The notes under the pieces were generated by a model that made no database searches, had not been told where the DNA came from, and saw nothing but the letters and a program-made list of their open reading frames with translations. 12,605 nt of DNA from Candidatus Agrococcus pullicola (GTDB lineage Bacteria; Actinomycetota; Actinomycetes; Actinomycetales; Microbacteriaceae), in assembly GCA_019115685.1 (NCBI GenBank), contig DXDC01000320.1, forward strand, positions 1-12,605, read 5' to 3'. Made by a program: the position numbers and the translations under genes. Positions 6,245 through 12,605 of the stretch are shown piece after piece. Within the stretch, counting starts at the first letter, position 1, and every line of letters begins with the position of its first letter.

Positions 6245-7831
6245 GTGTCCGATGCAGTACATAGCGCCAGTGTCGATGCGGTTATCGTCGGCGGGGGCCA
6301 CAACGGTCTCGCCGCTGCCGCCTACCTCGCCCGCGAGGGCCTATCGGTGCTCTTGCTCGAACGGCAGGAGCACCTCGGTGGCGCGACGGTCTCGGCGCTC
6401 GCGTTCCCTGGAGTGGATGCGAAACTCTCGCGATACTCCTACCTCGTGAGTCTCCTGCCTCAGCGGATCATCGACGATCTGGGGCTGGATATCGAACTCG
6501 TACGACGTCGGTACGCGTCCTACACCCCGCTGCCCGGAACCGATAGCGGACTGCTCGTCGATCACGGGGATGCGGCCGCCAGCGCAGCATCCTTCGCTTC
6601 TGTCCGTGGCGAGCGAGATGCCACCGCCTGGCGCGAGTTCTACGGCAGAACCGCGCGACTCGCCGAGGCGATCTGGCCCACCATGACCGAGCCGCTTCCT
6701 CGCAAGAGTGACGTCCGTAAGGCTGTCGCGGATGACCACACCGTTCGCGACTTCCTCGAACGTCCGCTCGGCGAGGTGCTCGAGCGCACATTCGAGAACG
6801 ACCTCGTGCGCGGCGTCGCGTTGACGGACGCTCTTATCAGCACCTACGCCGATGCCCACGACAGCGACCTGCAGCAGAACATCTGCTTCCTGTATCACGT
6901 CATCGGCGGTGGAACGGGCGACTGGGATGTTCCGGTCGGCGGCATGGGCAAGGTCAGCGCAGAATTCGAGCGAGTCGCCAGGCAAGCCGGCGCACGGACC
7001 CGCACGGGCGCCGAAGTGATCGACGTGCGAGACGGAGAGGTGACGTGGCTCGAAGACGGAAGCGAGCATCGCGTCCGTGCCGATCACGTGCTCTGGGCGG
7101 CTGCGCCGGCCGTGCTGGACCTGATTCGCGGATTCGACCCTGAGCCGGTCGAGGGTGCGCAGGTCAAGGTCAACATGCTGCTCGATCGACTCCCCGAGCT
7201 GCGCGACGGCGTGGATCCCGAGGCGGCGTTCGGCGGCACGTTCCACATCAACGAGAGCTATTCGCAGCTGCAGCGCGCCTACCGCGAAGCGCAGGAGGGT
7301 CGGTTCCCGGAGCCGATGCCCGCTGAAATCTACTGTCACTCGCTGAGCGACCCGAGCATCCTCGGCCAGGCGCTGCGGGCGAGCGGAGCCCAGACGCTCA
7401 CGGTCTTCGCGCTGCACGTACCGCATCGACTGATCACCGGCACGGACGTCGAACGAAACGAGCTGCAGCAGCGCGTACTCGACTCGCTGTCGAGCGTGCT
7501 CGCGGAACCGATAGAGAACGTGATTCTGCGTGATGCCGACGGCAATCTCTGCGTCGAGACGAAGACGACCCTCGACCTCCAGGACACGTTGGAAATGACA
7601 GCGGGCAACATCTTCCACGGGCCGCTCAGCTGGCCCTTTGCCGAGGACGACGAACCGCTCGATTCACCGGCGCAGCGCTGGGGTGTGGAGAGCCGGCACG
7701 AGGGAGTCCTGCTGGCGGGAGCCGGCAGTCGCCGAGGGGGCGGTGTCAGCGCACTCGGCGGTTACCACGCCGCCCGGGCCGTGCTGGAAAGCCGTGGCCA
7801 CGTCGATGGTGCGGCGAGCGCTACGGCGTAA
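6245..7831 (+). CDS. FAD-dependent oxidoreductase, PYROXD2/phytoene dehydrogenase-like
   Basis: This 528-residue flavoprotein has an N-terminal dinucleotide-binding Rossmann motif, AVIVGGGHNGLAAAAYL (residues 12-28), closing with E39 and the GG of EHLGGATVSA. The mid-protein stretch VPVGGMGKVSAEFERVARQA (about residues 228-248) is typical of the phytoene desaturase/CrtI-like superfamily. The C-terminal FAD motif is GVLLAGAGSRRGGGVSALGG. Overall it resembles PYROXD2-type NAD(P)/FAD oxidoreductases rather than true carotenoid desaturases, and no other carotenoid gene is present. Its substrate is unknown. The GTG start is 68 bases after the glutaminase stop; a -10-like box just upstream and the lack of a ribosome binding site suggest its own leaderless transcript, possibly with read-through from the glutaminase operon. 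Its 3' end overlaps the convergent PIN toxin gene by 11 bases. Confidence 0.88.
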   Translation: MSDAVHSASVDAVIVGGGHNGLAAAAYLAREGLSVLLLERQEHLGGATVSALAFPGVDAKLSRYSYLVSLLPQRIIDDLGLDIELVRRRYASYTPLPGTDSGLLVDHGDAAASAASFASVRGERDATAWREFYGRTARLAEAIWPTMTEPLPRKSDVRKAVADDHTVRDFLERPLGEVLERTFENDLVRGVALTDALISTYADAHDSDLQQNICFLYHVIGGGTGDWDVPVGGMGKVSAEFERVARQAGARTRTGAEVIDVRDGEVTWLEDGSEHRVRADHVLWAAAPAVLDLIRGFDPEPVEGAQVKVNMLLDRLPELRDGVDPEAAFGGTFHINESYSQLQRAYREAQEGRFPEPMPAEIYCHSLSDPSILGQALRASGAQTLTVFALHVPHRLITGTDVERNELQQRVLDSLSSVLAEPIENVILRDADGNLCVETKTTLDLQDTLEMTAGNIFHGPLSWPFAEDDEPLDSPAQRWGVESRHEGVLLAGAGSRRGGGVSALGGYHAARAVLESRGHVDGAASATA

Positions 7832-8228
7832 GCAGCTCCAGCTTCGGGAATGCAGTTGCGTACCGCCCTAGATCCCGGGTCAGGAGCCGGTGCCCGGACA
7901 CTGCGGCGTGCGCACCAATGTAGAAGTCCGGGAGCGGTGTTGGTCGGGATCCGCCTCGACGGCGGTAGGCCAGGAACGCCTTTCCGGCGAGAAAGCCGGC
8001 CGACCACGGCAGCGGTTCGCGTACGAAGTATTGTGCGGGCAGTAGGTCGTCAATCTCTTCTACTCGCTCGAACCCGACCGAGACTTCCGCGTACACGATG
8101 GGATTGATGACGACAGGGCCTTGGTCGAGCGCGGAGGCAAGTGCTTCGCTCGACCACTCCGACCAGCGAGGGTCATTCGTGAAGATGTCGAGGAGAACAT
8201 TCGAGTCGACCAACGTTGATTCAGTCAT
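7821..8228 (-). CDS. PIN-domain toxin (VapC-like)
   Basis: From the ATG at 8228 the product is 135 residues, a normal length for VapC. PIN-domain acidic residues are in place: D8 (TLVDSNVLLDIF), E48 (VYAEVSVGF), D101 (LPDFYIGAHA) and D119 (LLTRDLGRY). Together they bind Mg2+/Mn2+ for RNA cleavage. The frame reaches up to 8321, but the residues before MTESTLVDSN are the antitoxin gene read in another frame and are excluded. The start codon overlaps the antitoxin stop in ATGACTGA, an eight-base overlap typical of toxin-antitoxin operons and of translational coupling. The 3' end overlaps the oxidoreductase gene on the other strand by 11 bases. The target RNA cannot be predicted. Confidence 0.92.
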   Translation of the reverse strand: MTESTLVDSNVLLDIFTNDPRWSEWSSEALASALDQGPVVINPIVYAEVSVGFERVEEIDDLLPAQYFVREPLPWSAGFLAGKAFLAYRRRGGSRPTPLPDFYIGAHAAVSGHRLLTRDLGRYATAFPKLELLTP

Positions 8229-8448
8229 CGCGCAAGAGGTGCATGAGTTCATCGGTCCCCAGCCGTGTCGAAGCTCGACCCTGCATCCTTTGCACGACTC
8301 TTTCGCCCTTCGTCGCACCATGAGAAGAGTGCACGATCCTCAGCGTCGCACCGTCGGCGACCACTTCGACTTCATCTCCTTCGACGAAGCCGTGACTGTG
8401 ACGCAGCTCTGCCGGAATCGTCACCTGCCCCTTGCTGTTCAGCTTCAT
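8221..8448 (-). CDS. AbrB/MazE-type antitoxin (VapB-like)
   Basis: From the ATG at 8448 this is a 75-residue protein. It has a swapped-hairpin AbrB domain: MKLNSKGQVTIPAELRHSHG, then FVEGDEVEVVADGATLRIVH. The basic C-terminal part (TKGERVVQRMQGRASTRLGT) ends in DELMHLLRDD and would hold the toxin-binding region. The start is set by AGGAG six bases upstream and by the domain start; the longer frame to 8502 would run through the operator. It neutralises the PIN toxin encoded next to it and, with it, should repress the operon through the palindrome just upstream. Confidence 0.92.
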   Translation of the reverse strand: MKLNSKGQVTIPAELRHSHGFVEGDEVEVVADGATLRIVHSSHGATKGERVVQRMQGRASTRLGTDELMHLLRDD

Positions 8449-8457
8449 ACTCGCTCC

Positions 8458-8485
8458 TACTACGTAATAGCTGTAATACATAGTA
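8458..8485 (-). promoter_or_regulatory. Operator/promoter of the antitoxin-toxin operon
   Basis: A 28-base imperfect palindrome with outer arms TACTA (8458-8462) and TAGTA (8481-8485) and inner GTA/TAC matches (20 of 28 symmetric positions). It is AT-rich against a GC-rich background. TACTAT on the minus strand (8480-8485) is a possible -10 box, so binding of the AbrB-type antitoxin here would block transcription. Confidence 0.55.
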
Positions 8486-8513
8486 CCCTTGCGAGCGTGC
8501 ATCGGTGGGATAC

Positions 8514-9218
8514 CTACGCGAGCCCGGTCTCGCGCGCGTAGATCGCCGCCTGCATGCGCGAGCTCAGGTGCAGTTTCGAGAGCACGCTCGACACGTGCGT
8601 CTTCACCGTCGCAAGGCTGATGACTAGGGCGTCGGCGATCTGCTGGTTCGATAGGCCGCGTCCCAGTGCCGCGAGCACATCGAGCTCGCGCGGCGTGAGG
8701 AGCTGGGCCGGCTCGGGACTCGCTGGGGTCGCCGACCCCCCGGTCTCGGCCTGTTCTTCCGAGTCGGGCTGCTGCTCCCCGGAGTCGGGCTCGGAAGCAA
8801 AGGCCCGCAGCAGTTTTCGCGTCACGGCCGGAGCGATGACGCCGTCCCCGGAAGCCACGCTGCGAATCGCATCGATGAGTTCCGCGGGCTCGACCGATTT
8901 CAACAGGAACCCGGATGCTCCTGCCCGAAGCGCGCCGAACACGACCTCGTCGAGATCGAAGGTCGTCAGCATCAGTACATCTGCGGCGTGGTCGCGAACG
9001 ATCTCGGCCGTTGCGGCGATGCCGTCCGTGCCGGGCATCCGCGCATCCATGAGCACGACATCCGGTTGCAGCGCCTTGGTCTGCTGGATCGCGGTCGCAC
9101 CGTCCGAGGCCTCACCGACGACCTCGATACCCTCCGCGGTGTCGAGCAGCAGACGCAGGCCCGCGCGAATGCTCGCGTGATCGTCTGCCAGGAGGACGGT
9201 GATGGGTTCTGTGCTCAT
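8514..9218 (-). CDS. NarL/LuxR-type two-component response regulator
   Basis: From ATG 9218 this is a 234-residue DNA-binding regulator. The receiver domain (residues 6-120) has the acidic pair D12-D13, the phospho-acceptor D58 (VVLMDARMPGTDG), T85/T86 and K107 (GFLLKS). A C-terminal LuxR helix-turn-helix follows (about 173-232: LLTPRELDVLAALGRGLSNQ, then IADALVISLATVKTHV). The linker between them (142-171) is unusually long, acidic and low in complexity (SEPDSGEQQPDSEEQAETGG and onwards). The frame extends further upstream, but ATG 9218 fits the family N-terminus. It lies 37 bases after its cognate kinase gene on the same strand and is surely its partner. Its target genes are unknown; the divergent GAP-family membrane protein is a candidate. 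Confidence 0.94.
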   Translation of the reverse strand: MSTEPITVLLADDHASIRAGLRLLLDTAEGIEVVGEASDGATAIQQTKALQPDVVLMDARMPGTDGIAATAEIVRDHAADVLMLTTFDLDEVVFGALRAGASGFLLKSVEPAELIDAIRSVASGDGVIAPAVTRKLLRAFASEPDSGEQQPDSEEQAETGGSATPASPEPAQLLTPRELDVLAALGRGLSNQQIADALVISLATVKTHVSSVLSKLHLSSRMQAAIYARETGLA

Positions 9219-9255
9219 GCTGTTCCAGTCTGTCGGTAATTCGGGCCGAGTGGCA

Positions 9256-10587
9256 TTAACGCGGTTCTCTGAGGGGCAGGTCGGCCTCAACGACCCAGCG
9301 GCTCCCGACCGACTCGGTGCTCGGCAATGCTTCTTTCGAGTCGTCGGCTCGAGGCTTCGCTTGAAACTTCCCGCCCATCAGCTCGACTCGCTCGCGCATG
9401 GCGATGAGCCCCGTGCCGGAGCCGAGACCGACCTCATTGGCCGTTCTCGGCGTCGCCGACGTGATGCGCAACAGCAGTCGGTGCTGTCGTTTGCTGACTT
9501 CGACGACGGCAGCCCCGTCACTGTATTTCAGGGCGTTCGTGAGCGATTCCTGCAGCACGCGCAGCAGCACGTGGTGCAGTGCCGGTGAGAGTTCTTCGGG
9601 CGGATGCCCGCTCTCCTCGACGATCAGCCCGTGGTTTCGAGCGCGCTCGATCACGTCCTGCCACGTGGTCGACTCGAGCAGCCGACTGTATCCGGCGATC
9701 TCACCAGCGCGATCTGGCTCATCACCGTCCTCCCGGGCATCCGGGTCGGCAGCATCGCCGCGCAGCAGTCGAACCATTTCGCCGAGTTGGTCGAGCGCCT
9801 CGACGGATGTCCGCCGCACGTTTTCGAGCGCCGCGCGGTCGCGATCGGTGTCGGGCTCGGCGTTGAGCACGGCACCGGAGGTCAGCGCGATGGCCGAGAC
9901 CTGCGACGAGACGACATCGTGGAGTTCGCGCGCCATGCTGCGACGCTCCGCCTCGATGGCGGCACGGCGCTTGACGGCCTGCGCTCGCAGCACCGACGCG
10001 TGGCGCTCTGCCTCGAGCTGCTCGCGAGTGTCCGACTCCTGCCAGATGGGGTGCCCCGTTCGCACCTCGGAGGCCCACCACAGCGGCAGCAGCAGCACCG
10101 CGAACAACAGCAGCGATATGCTGACGGCACCGTCGGCCCGAACCGAAGGCAAGAACATCAGCCCGATGGCCGCGGTCGGGAACACCGAGAGCACGAGCAT
10201 CGTCACACGAACCGACCTGCGCTCACTGCGCAACGCGAAGCTGTAGAGGAGATCGCTCAAGCACAGCAGGATCCCCATGTTGAAGCCGATGGAGAGATCG
10301 AGGGCCGTGATCAGGAAGCCGAGCGTCAACGCTAGTCCTGGGCGACGTGTGCGCAGGGTTATCGGGATGATCATCAGGGCAACCGTGATGGCGTGCCACC
10401 AGTTTTGCGGAACGAGCCCTATCGCCTCCCACCAGGGCGCATTGAGGTCGCCCACCCAGCCCATCGCCACGAACATGAAGGCCAGTGCGAGGGTTATGAG
10501 GCGCTGCAGGTGCATGCGAAGGGGCTGAACCCCGTGTGGGGCCCGGCGCTCGCCGCTGGACTCCTCGCCGCGCGTGCTGAAAGTCAT
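9256..10587 (-). CDS. Two-component sensor histidine kinase (HisKA_3 / NarX-DesK type)
   Basis: From ATG 10587 this is a 443-residue membrane kinase. Hydrophobic segments at about residues 30-45, 65-78, 85-108, 127-148 and 155-172 form a sensor of five or so transmembrane helices without a large external domain. A basic coiled-coil stretch (188-217) leads to the dimerisation/phospho-acceptor helix ERRSMARELHDVVSSQVSAI with H223. The ATPase part has the N box ESLTNALKYSDG (N351) and the G box GLGSGTGLIAMRERVELMGG (387-406). It phosphorylates the response regulator encoded 37 bases downstream. The signal is unknown. The start is uncertain: the frame is open to 10656, and M at 10518 just before the first helix is another option; none has a clear ribosome binding site. 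Confidence 0.92.
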   Translation of the reverse strand: MTFSTRGEESSGERRAPHGVQPLRMHLQRLITLALAFMFVAMGWVGDLNAPWWEAIGLVPQNWWHAITVALMIIPITLRTRRPGLALTLGFLITALDLSIGFNMGILLCLSDLLYSFALRSERRSVRVTMLVLSVFPTAAIGLMFLPSVRADGAVSISLLLFAVLLLPLWWASEVRTGHPIWQESDTREQLEAERHASVLRAQAVKRRAAIEAERRSMARELHDVVSSQVSAIALTSGAVLNAEPDTDRDRAALENVRRTSVEALDQLGEMVRLLRGDAADPDAREDGDEPDRAGEIAGYSRLLESTTWQDVIERARNHGLIVEESGHPPEELSPALHHVLLRVLQESLTNALKYSDGAAVVEVSKRQHRLLLRITSATPRTANEVGLGSGTGLIAMRERVELMGGKFQAKPRADDSKEALPSTESVGSRWVVEADLPLREPR

Positions 10588-10703
10588 GTCGATATTCGAC
10601 CACATCGGTGTGCACGGTGCCTCCGACCAAAGTCGTAGACCGCTTTCGGTGTTCAACCCTTCTGCCGATGCCGTCCCCGTCGACTCCGATCAGGATGGTC
10701 GTC
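10588..10703. promoter_or_regulatory. Divergent promoter region, kinase / GAP-family gene
   Basis: GTCGA-TAT-TCGAC (10588-10600) is a perfect palindrome directly at the preferred kinase start, followed by CACA-TCGG-TGTG (10601-10612). Both are plausible binding sites for the NarL-type regulator or for RNA polymerase-associated factors. No confident -10/-35 pair was identified. Confidence 0.35.
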
Positions 10704-11576
10704 ATGTTTGCAACTGTTGCGGAAACCGTGCCTGCCCTCAGCGCTTCCGGCGCCGGTGGGCTCGACAGCCTCGTCGACACTCTGCTGCCAGCGGGCGTCG
10801 GCGGTATCGCAGCGGTCTTCGGTGTGCTGACTGTGCTTGCGCTGCTGGACTCCACGAGCTTCGGCACGCTCTTGATTCCGGTTTGGCTGCTCATGGCCCC
10901 CGGCAGGCTCAGGGTGGGGCGAATCCTCGTCTACCTCTTGGTCGTCGGGGGAGCCTACGCCGCCATCGGGTTGGGGTTGCTTTCACTCCTGACCGTCTTC
11001 GGCGATGGACTGTTCGAGTGGTTTGCGGATGCCGGGAGCGCTCCCGTGTTCTCGGTCGTGCAGGTCGCGATCGCGGCGGGCATGATCCTCTTGAGTCTCC
11101 GCATCGACCCGATGACGAAGGCGGGAAAAGAGCGCAAGCGCCAACGCGAAGAGGCCAAGGCTGCGCAGGGACGCGGCACCGCCGATCGAGTGCAGCGATT
11201 CCGTGAGCGGGCGATAGGCGAAGGATCACAGGGAGGGTGGATGCCGCTGCTGACGTTGGCATTGACCGCGGTAGCGCTCGAAATCGCAACGCTGCTGCCC
11301 TATCTGGCAGGCATCGGGCTGGTCGCGGCGACGGATCCGGGCATCCCGATAGCTCCGGCGATGATCGTGTTCTACTGCCTCGTCATGCTCGCACCCGCCC
11401 TGGTACTGCTGGTGGGCCGACTCGTCGCACGCAAAGCTCTCGAGCGGCCGCTGCAGCGAATCGAGGCATTCATGAGTCGTCACGCGAACGGCACGATCGG
11501 GCTGGTGTTGTTCCTGCTGGGCATCTGGCTGGGCGTGAACGGCCTCGGCACGCTGGGCTTCGGGCCGCTGGGCTAG
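10704..11576 (+). CDS. GAP/Sap-family membrane protein (sulfolipid-1-addressing-like)
   Basis: From ATG 10704 this is a 290-residue integral membrane protein with about six transmembrane segments, roughly residues 30-46, 50-64, 73-100, 113-131, 183-205 and 215-240, with a last one at 265-285. A basic cytoplasmic loop (MTKAGKERKRQREEAKAAQG) splits the two halves. The motif ALLDSTSFGTLLIPVWLLMA near the start is characteristic of the peptidoglycolipid-addressing (GAP/Sap) proteins, which in mycobacteria assist transport of surface lipids. Here the cargo is unknown. CAGGA (10691-10695) lies eight bases before ATG 10704, favouring it over 10695 or the earlier ATG-like starts at 10608. It is divergent from the two-component genes, which may regulate it. 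Confidence 0.8.
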   Translation: MFATVAETVPALSASGAGGLDSLVDTLLPAGVGGIAAVFGVLTVLALLDSTSFGTLLIPVWLLMAPGRLRVGRILVYLLVVGGAYAAIGLGLLSLLTVFGDGLFEWFADAGSAPVFSVVQVAIAAGMILLSLRIDPMTKAGKERKRQREEAKAAQGRGTADRVQRFRERAIGEGSQGGWMPLLTLALTAVALEIATLLPYLAGIGLVAATDPGIPIAPAMIVFYCLVMLAPALVLLVGRLVARKALERPLQRIEAFMSRHANGTIGLVLFLLGIWLGVNGLGTLGFGPLG

Positions 11577-11594
11577 GGAGGCTGAGAAGTTGAA

Positions 11595-11610
11595 TTCCTT
11601 GCCGAAGGAA
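11595..11610. terminator. Small stem-loop after the GAP-family gene
   Basis: TTCCTT-GCCG-AAGGAA forms a six-pair stem with a four-base loop, 18 bases after the stop. There is no T-run directly after it. It could be a weak terminator or part of the promoter region of the TetR gene. Confidence 0.35.
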
Positions 11611-11628
11611 GGTGCATCCACTATTCTT

Positions 11629-11642
11629 TGATTGACCAATCA
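11629..11642. promoter_or_regulatory. Probable TetR operator TGATTG-AC-CAATCA
   Basis: A perfect six-base inverted repeat with a two-base centre lies 19 bases before the TetR start and next to a -10-like GATAAT (11643-11648). Position and symmetry suggest autorepression by the TetR protein encoded just downstream. Confidence 0.6.
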
Positions 11643-11660
11643 GATAATTAATGGAGCAGC

Positions 11661-12266
11661 ATGGCCAGGAACGCGGACCCCGAACGCATCGCACGGAAGC
11701 GCGAGCACATCGCGGTTGCCGCCGGCCGGCTCTTCGCAACGCACGGCTACGAAGCCACGAGTGTCGCCCTGGTGGCTGCCGAGGCGGAAATCAGCGCGGC
11801 GAGCGTCTTCTACTACTTCAGCGATAAAGCCGCGCTGTTCAGGGCGGTCTTCGAACAGGATCTGCCGACCGTCGAATCCCTGATGGCGGAGTGGGGGGAC
11901 GCTGCGGATGCTGTGGAGGGCATCCTGGCGATTCTGGACGCACTCGTCGAAGACGCCGCCGAACCAGGTGCCGCGGGGATGGTCGTGGAGCTCGTGCGCA
12001 GGGTCAAACACGACCCGCAGCTCATGGAGATCGTGACGCGCACCGGGGAAGTCGTGCGCACTGGACTCGCATCGCTCATCGCAAGGGGCCAGTCGACCGG
12101 GAGCATTGATCCCGCACTCGAGCCCGAGCGGGCCGCGGCCTGGCTGCAAACCATTGTCGATGGTGCGTATCTCGGGGCAGAAGAAGGGCGCGCACCGACG
12201 GCGGAGGTACGGCGTACGGCCCTCGGCTACCTACGTGCACCGAGCGGAAAGGATGACAGTGACTGA
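11661..12266 (+). CDS. TetR-family transcriptional regulator
   Basis: This 201-residue protein has a TetR DNA-binding domain at residues 12-60: RKREHIAVAAGRLFATHGYE, then ATSVALVAAEAEISAASVFY and YFSDKAALFRAVF. The C-terminal helices (about 80-190, with GYLRAPSG near the end) give no ligand clue. GGAG (11653-11656) is four bases before the ATG. A perfect palindrome lies directly upstream and is the likely autoregulatory site. The stop overlaps the start of the following membrane-protein gene (ATGACAGTGACTGA), so the two are translationally coupled and this regulator probably controls the pair. Confidence 0.92.
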   Translation: MARNADPERIARKREHIAVAAGRLFATHGYEATSVALVAAEAEISAASVFYYFSDKAALFRAVFEQDLPTVESLMAEWGDAADAVEGILAILDALVEDAAEPGAAGMVVELVRRVKHDPQLMEIVTRTGEVVRTGLASLIARGQSTGSIDPALEPERAAAWLQTIVDGAYLGAEEGRAPTAEVRRTALGYLRAPSGKDDSD

Positions 12267-12605
12267 AGAGCCCGTAACCGTACGAGTACCCAAGCGGTGG
12301 ATCGTCGCGTTCCACCTCGTCGGCGCTGCGGTCGGATTCGGGGCCGCATTCATCGTCGGGCCGCTGGTGGGATGGCTGCTCGGCTTCGTCGGGGACGCTC
12401 CCGGCCTCCTTCGACTGGCGGGCAGCTTGCCGCTCGTGTGGGCCATACCCCTACTCACGATCGCCGGACTGATCGTCGGGTTCCTGCTCTCATCGCAGTG
12501 GCAGGAGGACGTCGGCATCGTGACGGTCGGCGCCGAGTCTGTCACCGTGTCCAGGGGCGGCCGGGGCAGTCTGCTCAAGCGAGAACGGATCGCCGGTGTC
12601 TTCAC
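12253..12605 (+). CDS. YqeB-like membrane protein, 3' end outside window
   Basis: The visible 117 residues begin MTVTEEPVTVRVPKRWIVAF. Two transmembrane segments follow: FHLVGAAVGFGAAFIVGPLV (about 20-44) and LVWAIPLLTIAGLIVGFLLS (about 61-80). Then comes the start of a beta-rich soluble part, QWQEDVGIVTVGAESVTVSR, with GGRGSLLKRERIAGVF. This arrangement of a membrane hairpin followed by a PH-like domain is that of actinobacterial YqeB-family proteins; the function is unknown. The ATG overlaps the TetR stop by 14 bases. The in-frame GTG at 12259 has AAAGGA at better spacing and may be the real start. The gene runs off the right edge. Confidence 0.75.
   Translation, partial: MTVTEEPVTVRVPKRWIVAFHLVGAAVGFGAAFIVGPLVGWLLGFVGDAPGLLRLAGSLPLVWAIPLLTIAGLIVGFLLSSQWQEDVGIVTVGAESVTVSRGGRGSLLKRERIAGVF

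Noticed and set aside
6341..7618. 425-codon open frame opposite the FAD oxidoreductase
   Set aside because: High GC leaves long antisense frames open; the sense strand carries clear FAD-binding motifs and the antisense product shows no recognisable domain.
8229..8321. N-terminal extension of the PIN toxin to 8321
   Set aside because: It would overlap most of the antitoxin C-terminus; the PIN fold begins at TLVDSN and ATG 8228 overlaps the antitoxin stop in the usual manner.
9398..10335. Long plus-strand open frames across the histidine kinase
   Set aside because: They are Ser/Arg-rich without domain features, while the minus strand encodes H, N and G boxes in order.
1..12605. CRISPR arrays, tRNA/rRNA genes, insertion sequences or prophage genes
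   Set aside because: No regularly spaced repeats, no recognisable tRNA cloverleaf, no transposase or integrase motifs and no terminal inverted repeats were seen by eye.

Overview
The window is high-GC DNA with short intergenic gaps, many GTG/TTG-capable starts, a sulfolipid-addressing/GAP-family membrane protein, a YqeB-like membrane protein and three intact TetR regulators. This points to an actinobacterium (Actinomycetota, plausibly Micrococcales); the species cannot be fixed from the sequence alone.

Region 1 (1-1448, + strand) is a small gene group: a 5'-truncated cupin, a Dabb-type dimeric alpha/beta-barrel protein and a multi-pass membrane protein. The last two each carry a single-base frameshift but are otherwise readable. 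A perfect 14-bp-stem hairpin (1460-1500) closes the group. Region 2 (about 1506-3303) is a divergent pair: a MetE/UROD-like barrel protein on the minus strand and a TetR regulator on the plus strand, sharing a palindromic intergenic region. The MetE-like gene has lost its last ~27 codons to an extra base in a five-C run; the lost tail is still intact in another frame and ends beside the hairpin. Region 3 (3304-3777) holds the decayed C-terminal half of another TetR gene, again broken at a homopolymer, plus a perfect 12-bp palindrome.

Region 4 (3778-7831) has a minus-strand TetR gene facing a plus-strand group: an NTF2/SnoaL-like protein, a glutaminase with a C-terminal STAS domain five bases downstream, and a PYROXD2/phytoene-dehydrogenase-like FAD oxidoreductase. 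Three related ATAGCA boxes fill the TetR/NTF2 intergenic region and are the best candidate operator. Region 5 (7821-8485, minus) is an AbrB-type antitoxin/PIN toxin pair with its own imperfect palindromic operator. Region 6 (8514-10587, minus) is a NarL-type histidine kinase/response regulator pair. Divergent from it is a GAP/Sap-family membrane protein (10704-11576). Region 7 (11661-end) is a TetR gene overlapping a YqeB-like membrane protein that runs off the window.

The most notable pattern is that four of the five genes or gene remnants lying wholly within the first 3.4 kb carry one single-base indel each, while none is evident from 3.8 kb onwards. This is either local gene decay or clustered sequencing error. 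No clearly new multi-gene system is visible; the best candidates for unusual biology are the TetR/NTF2/glutaminase-STAS/oxidoreductase group and its operator array.
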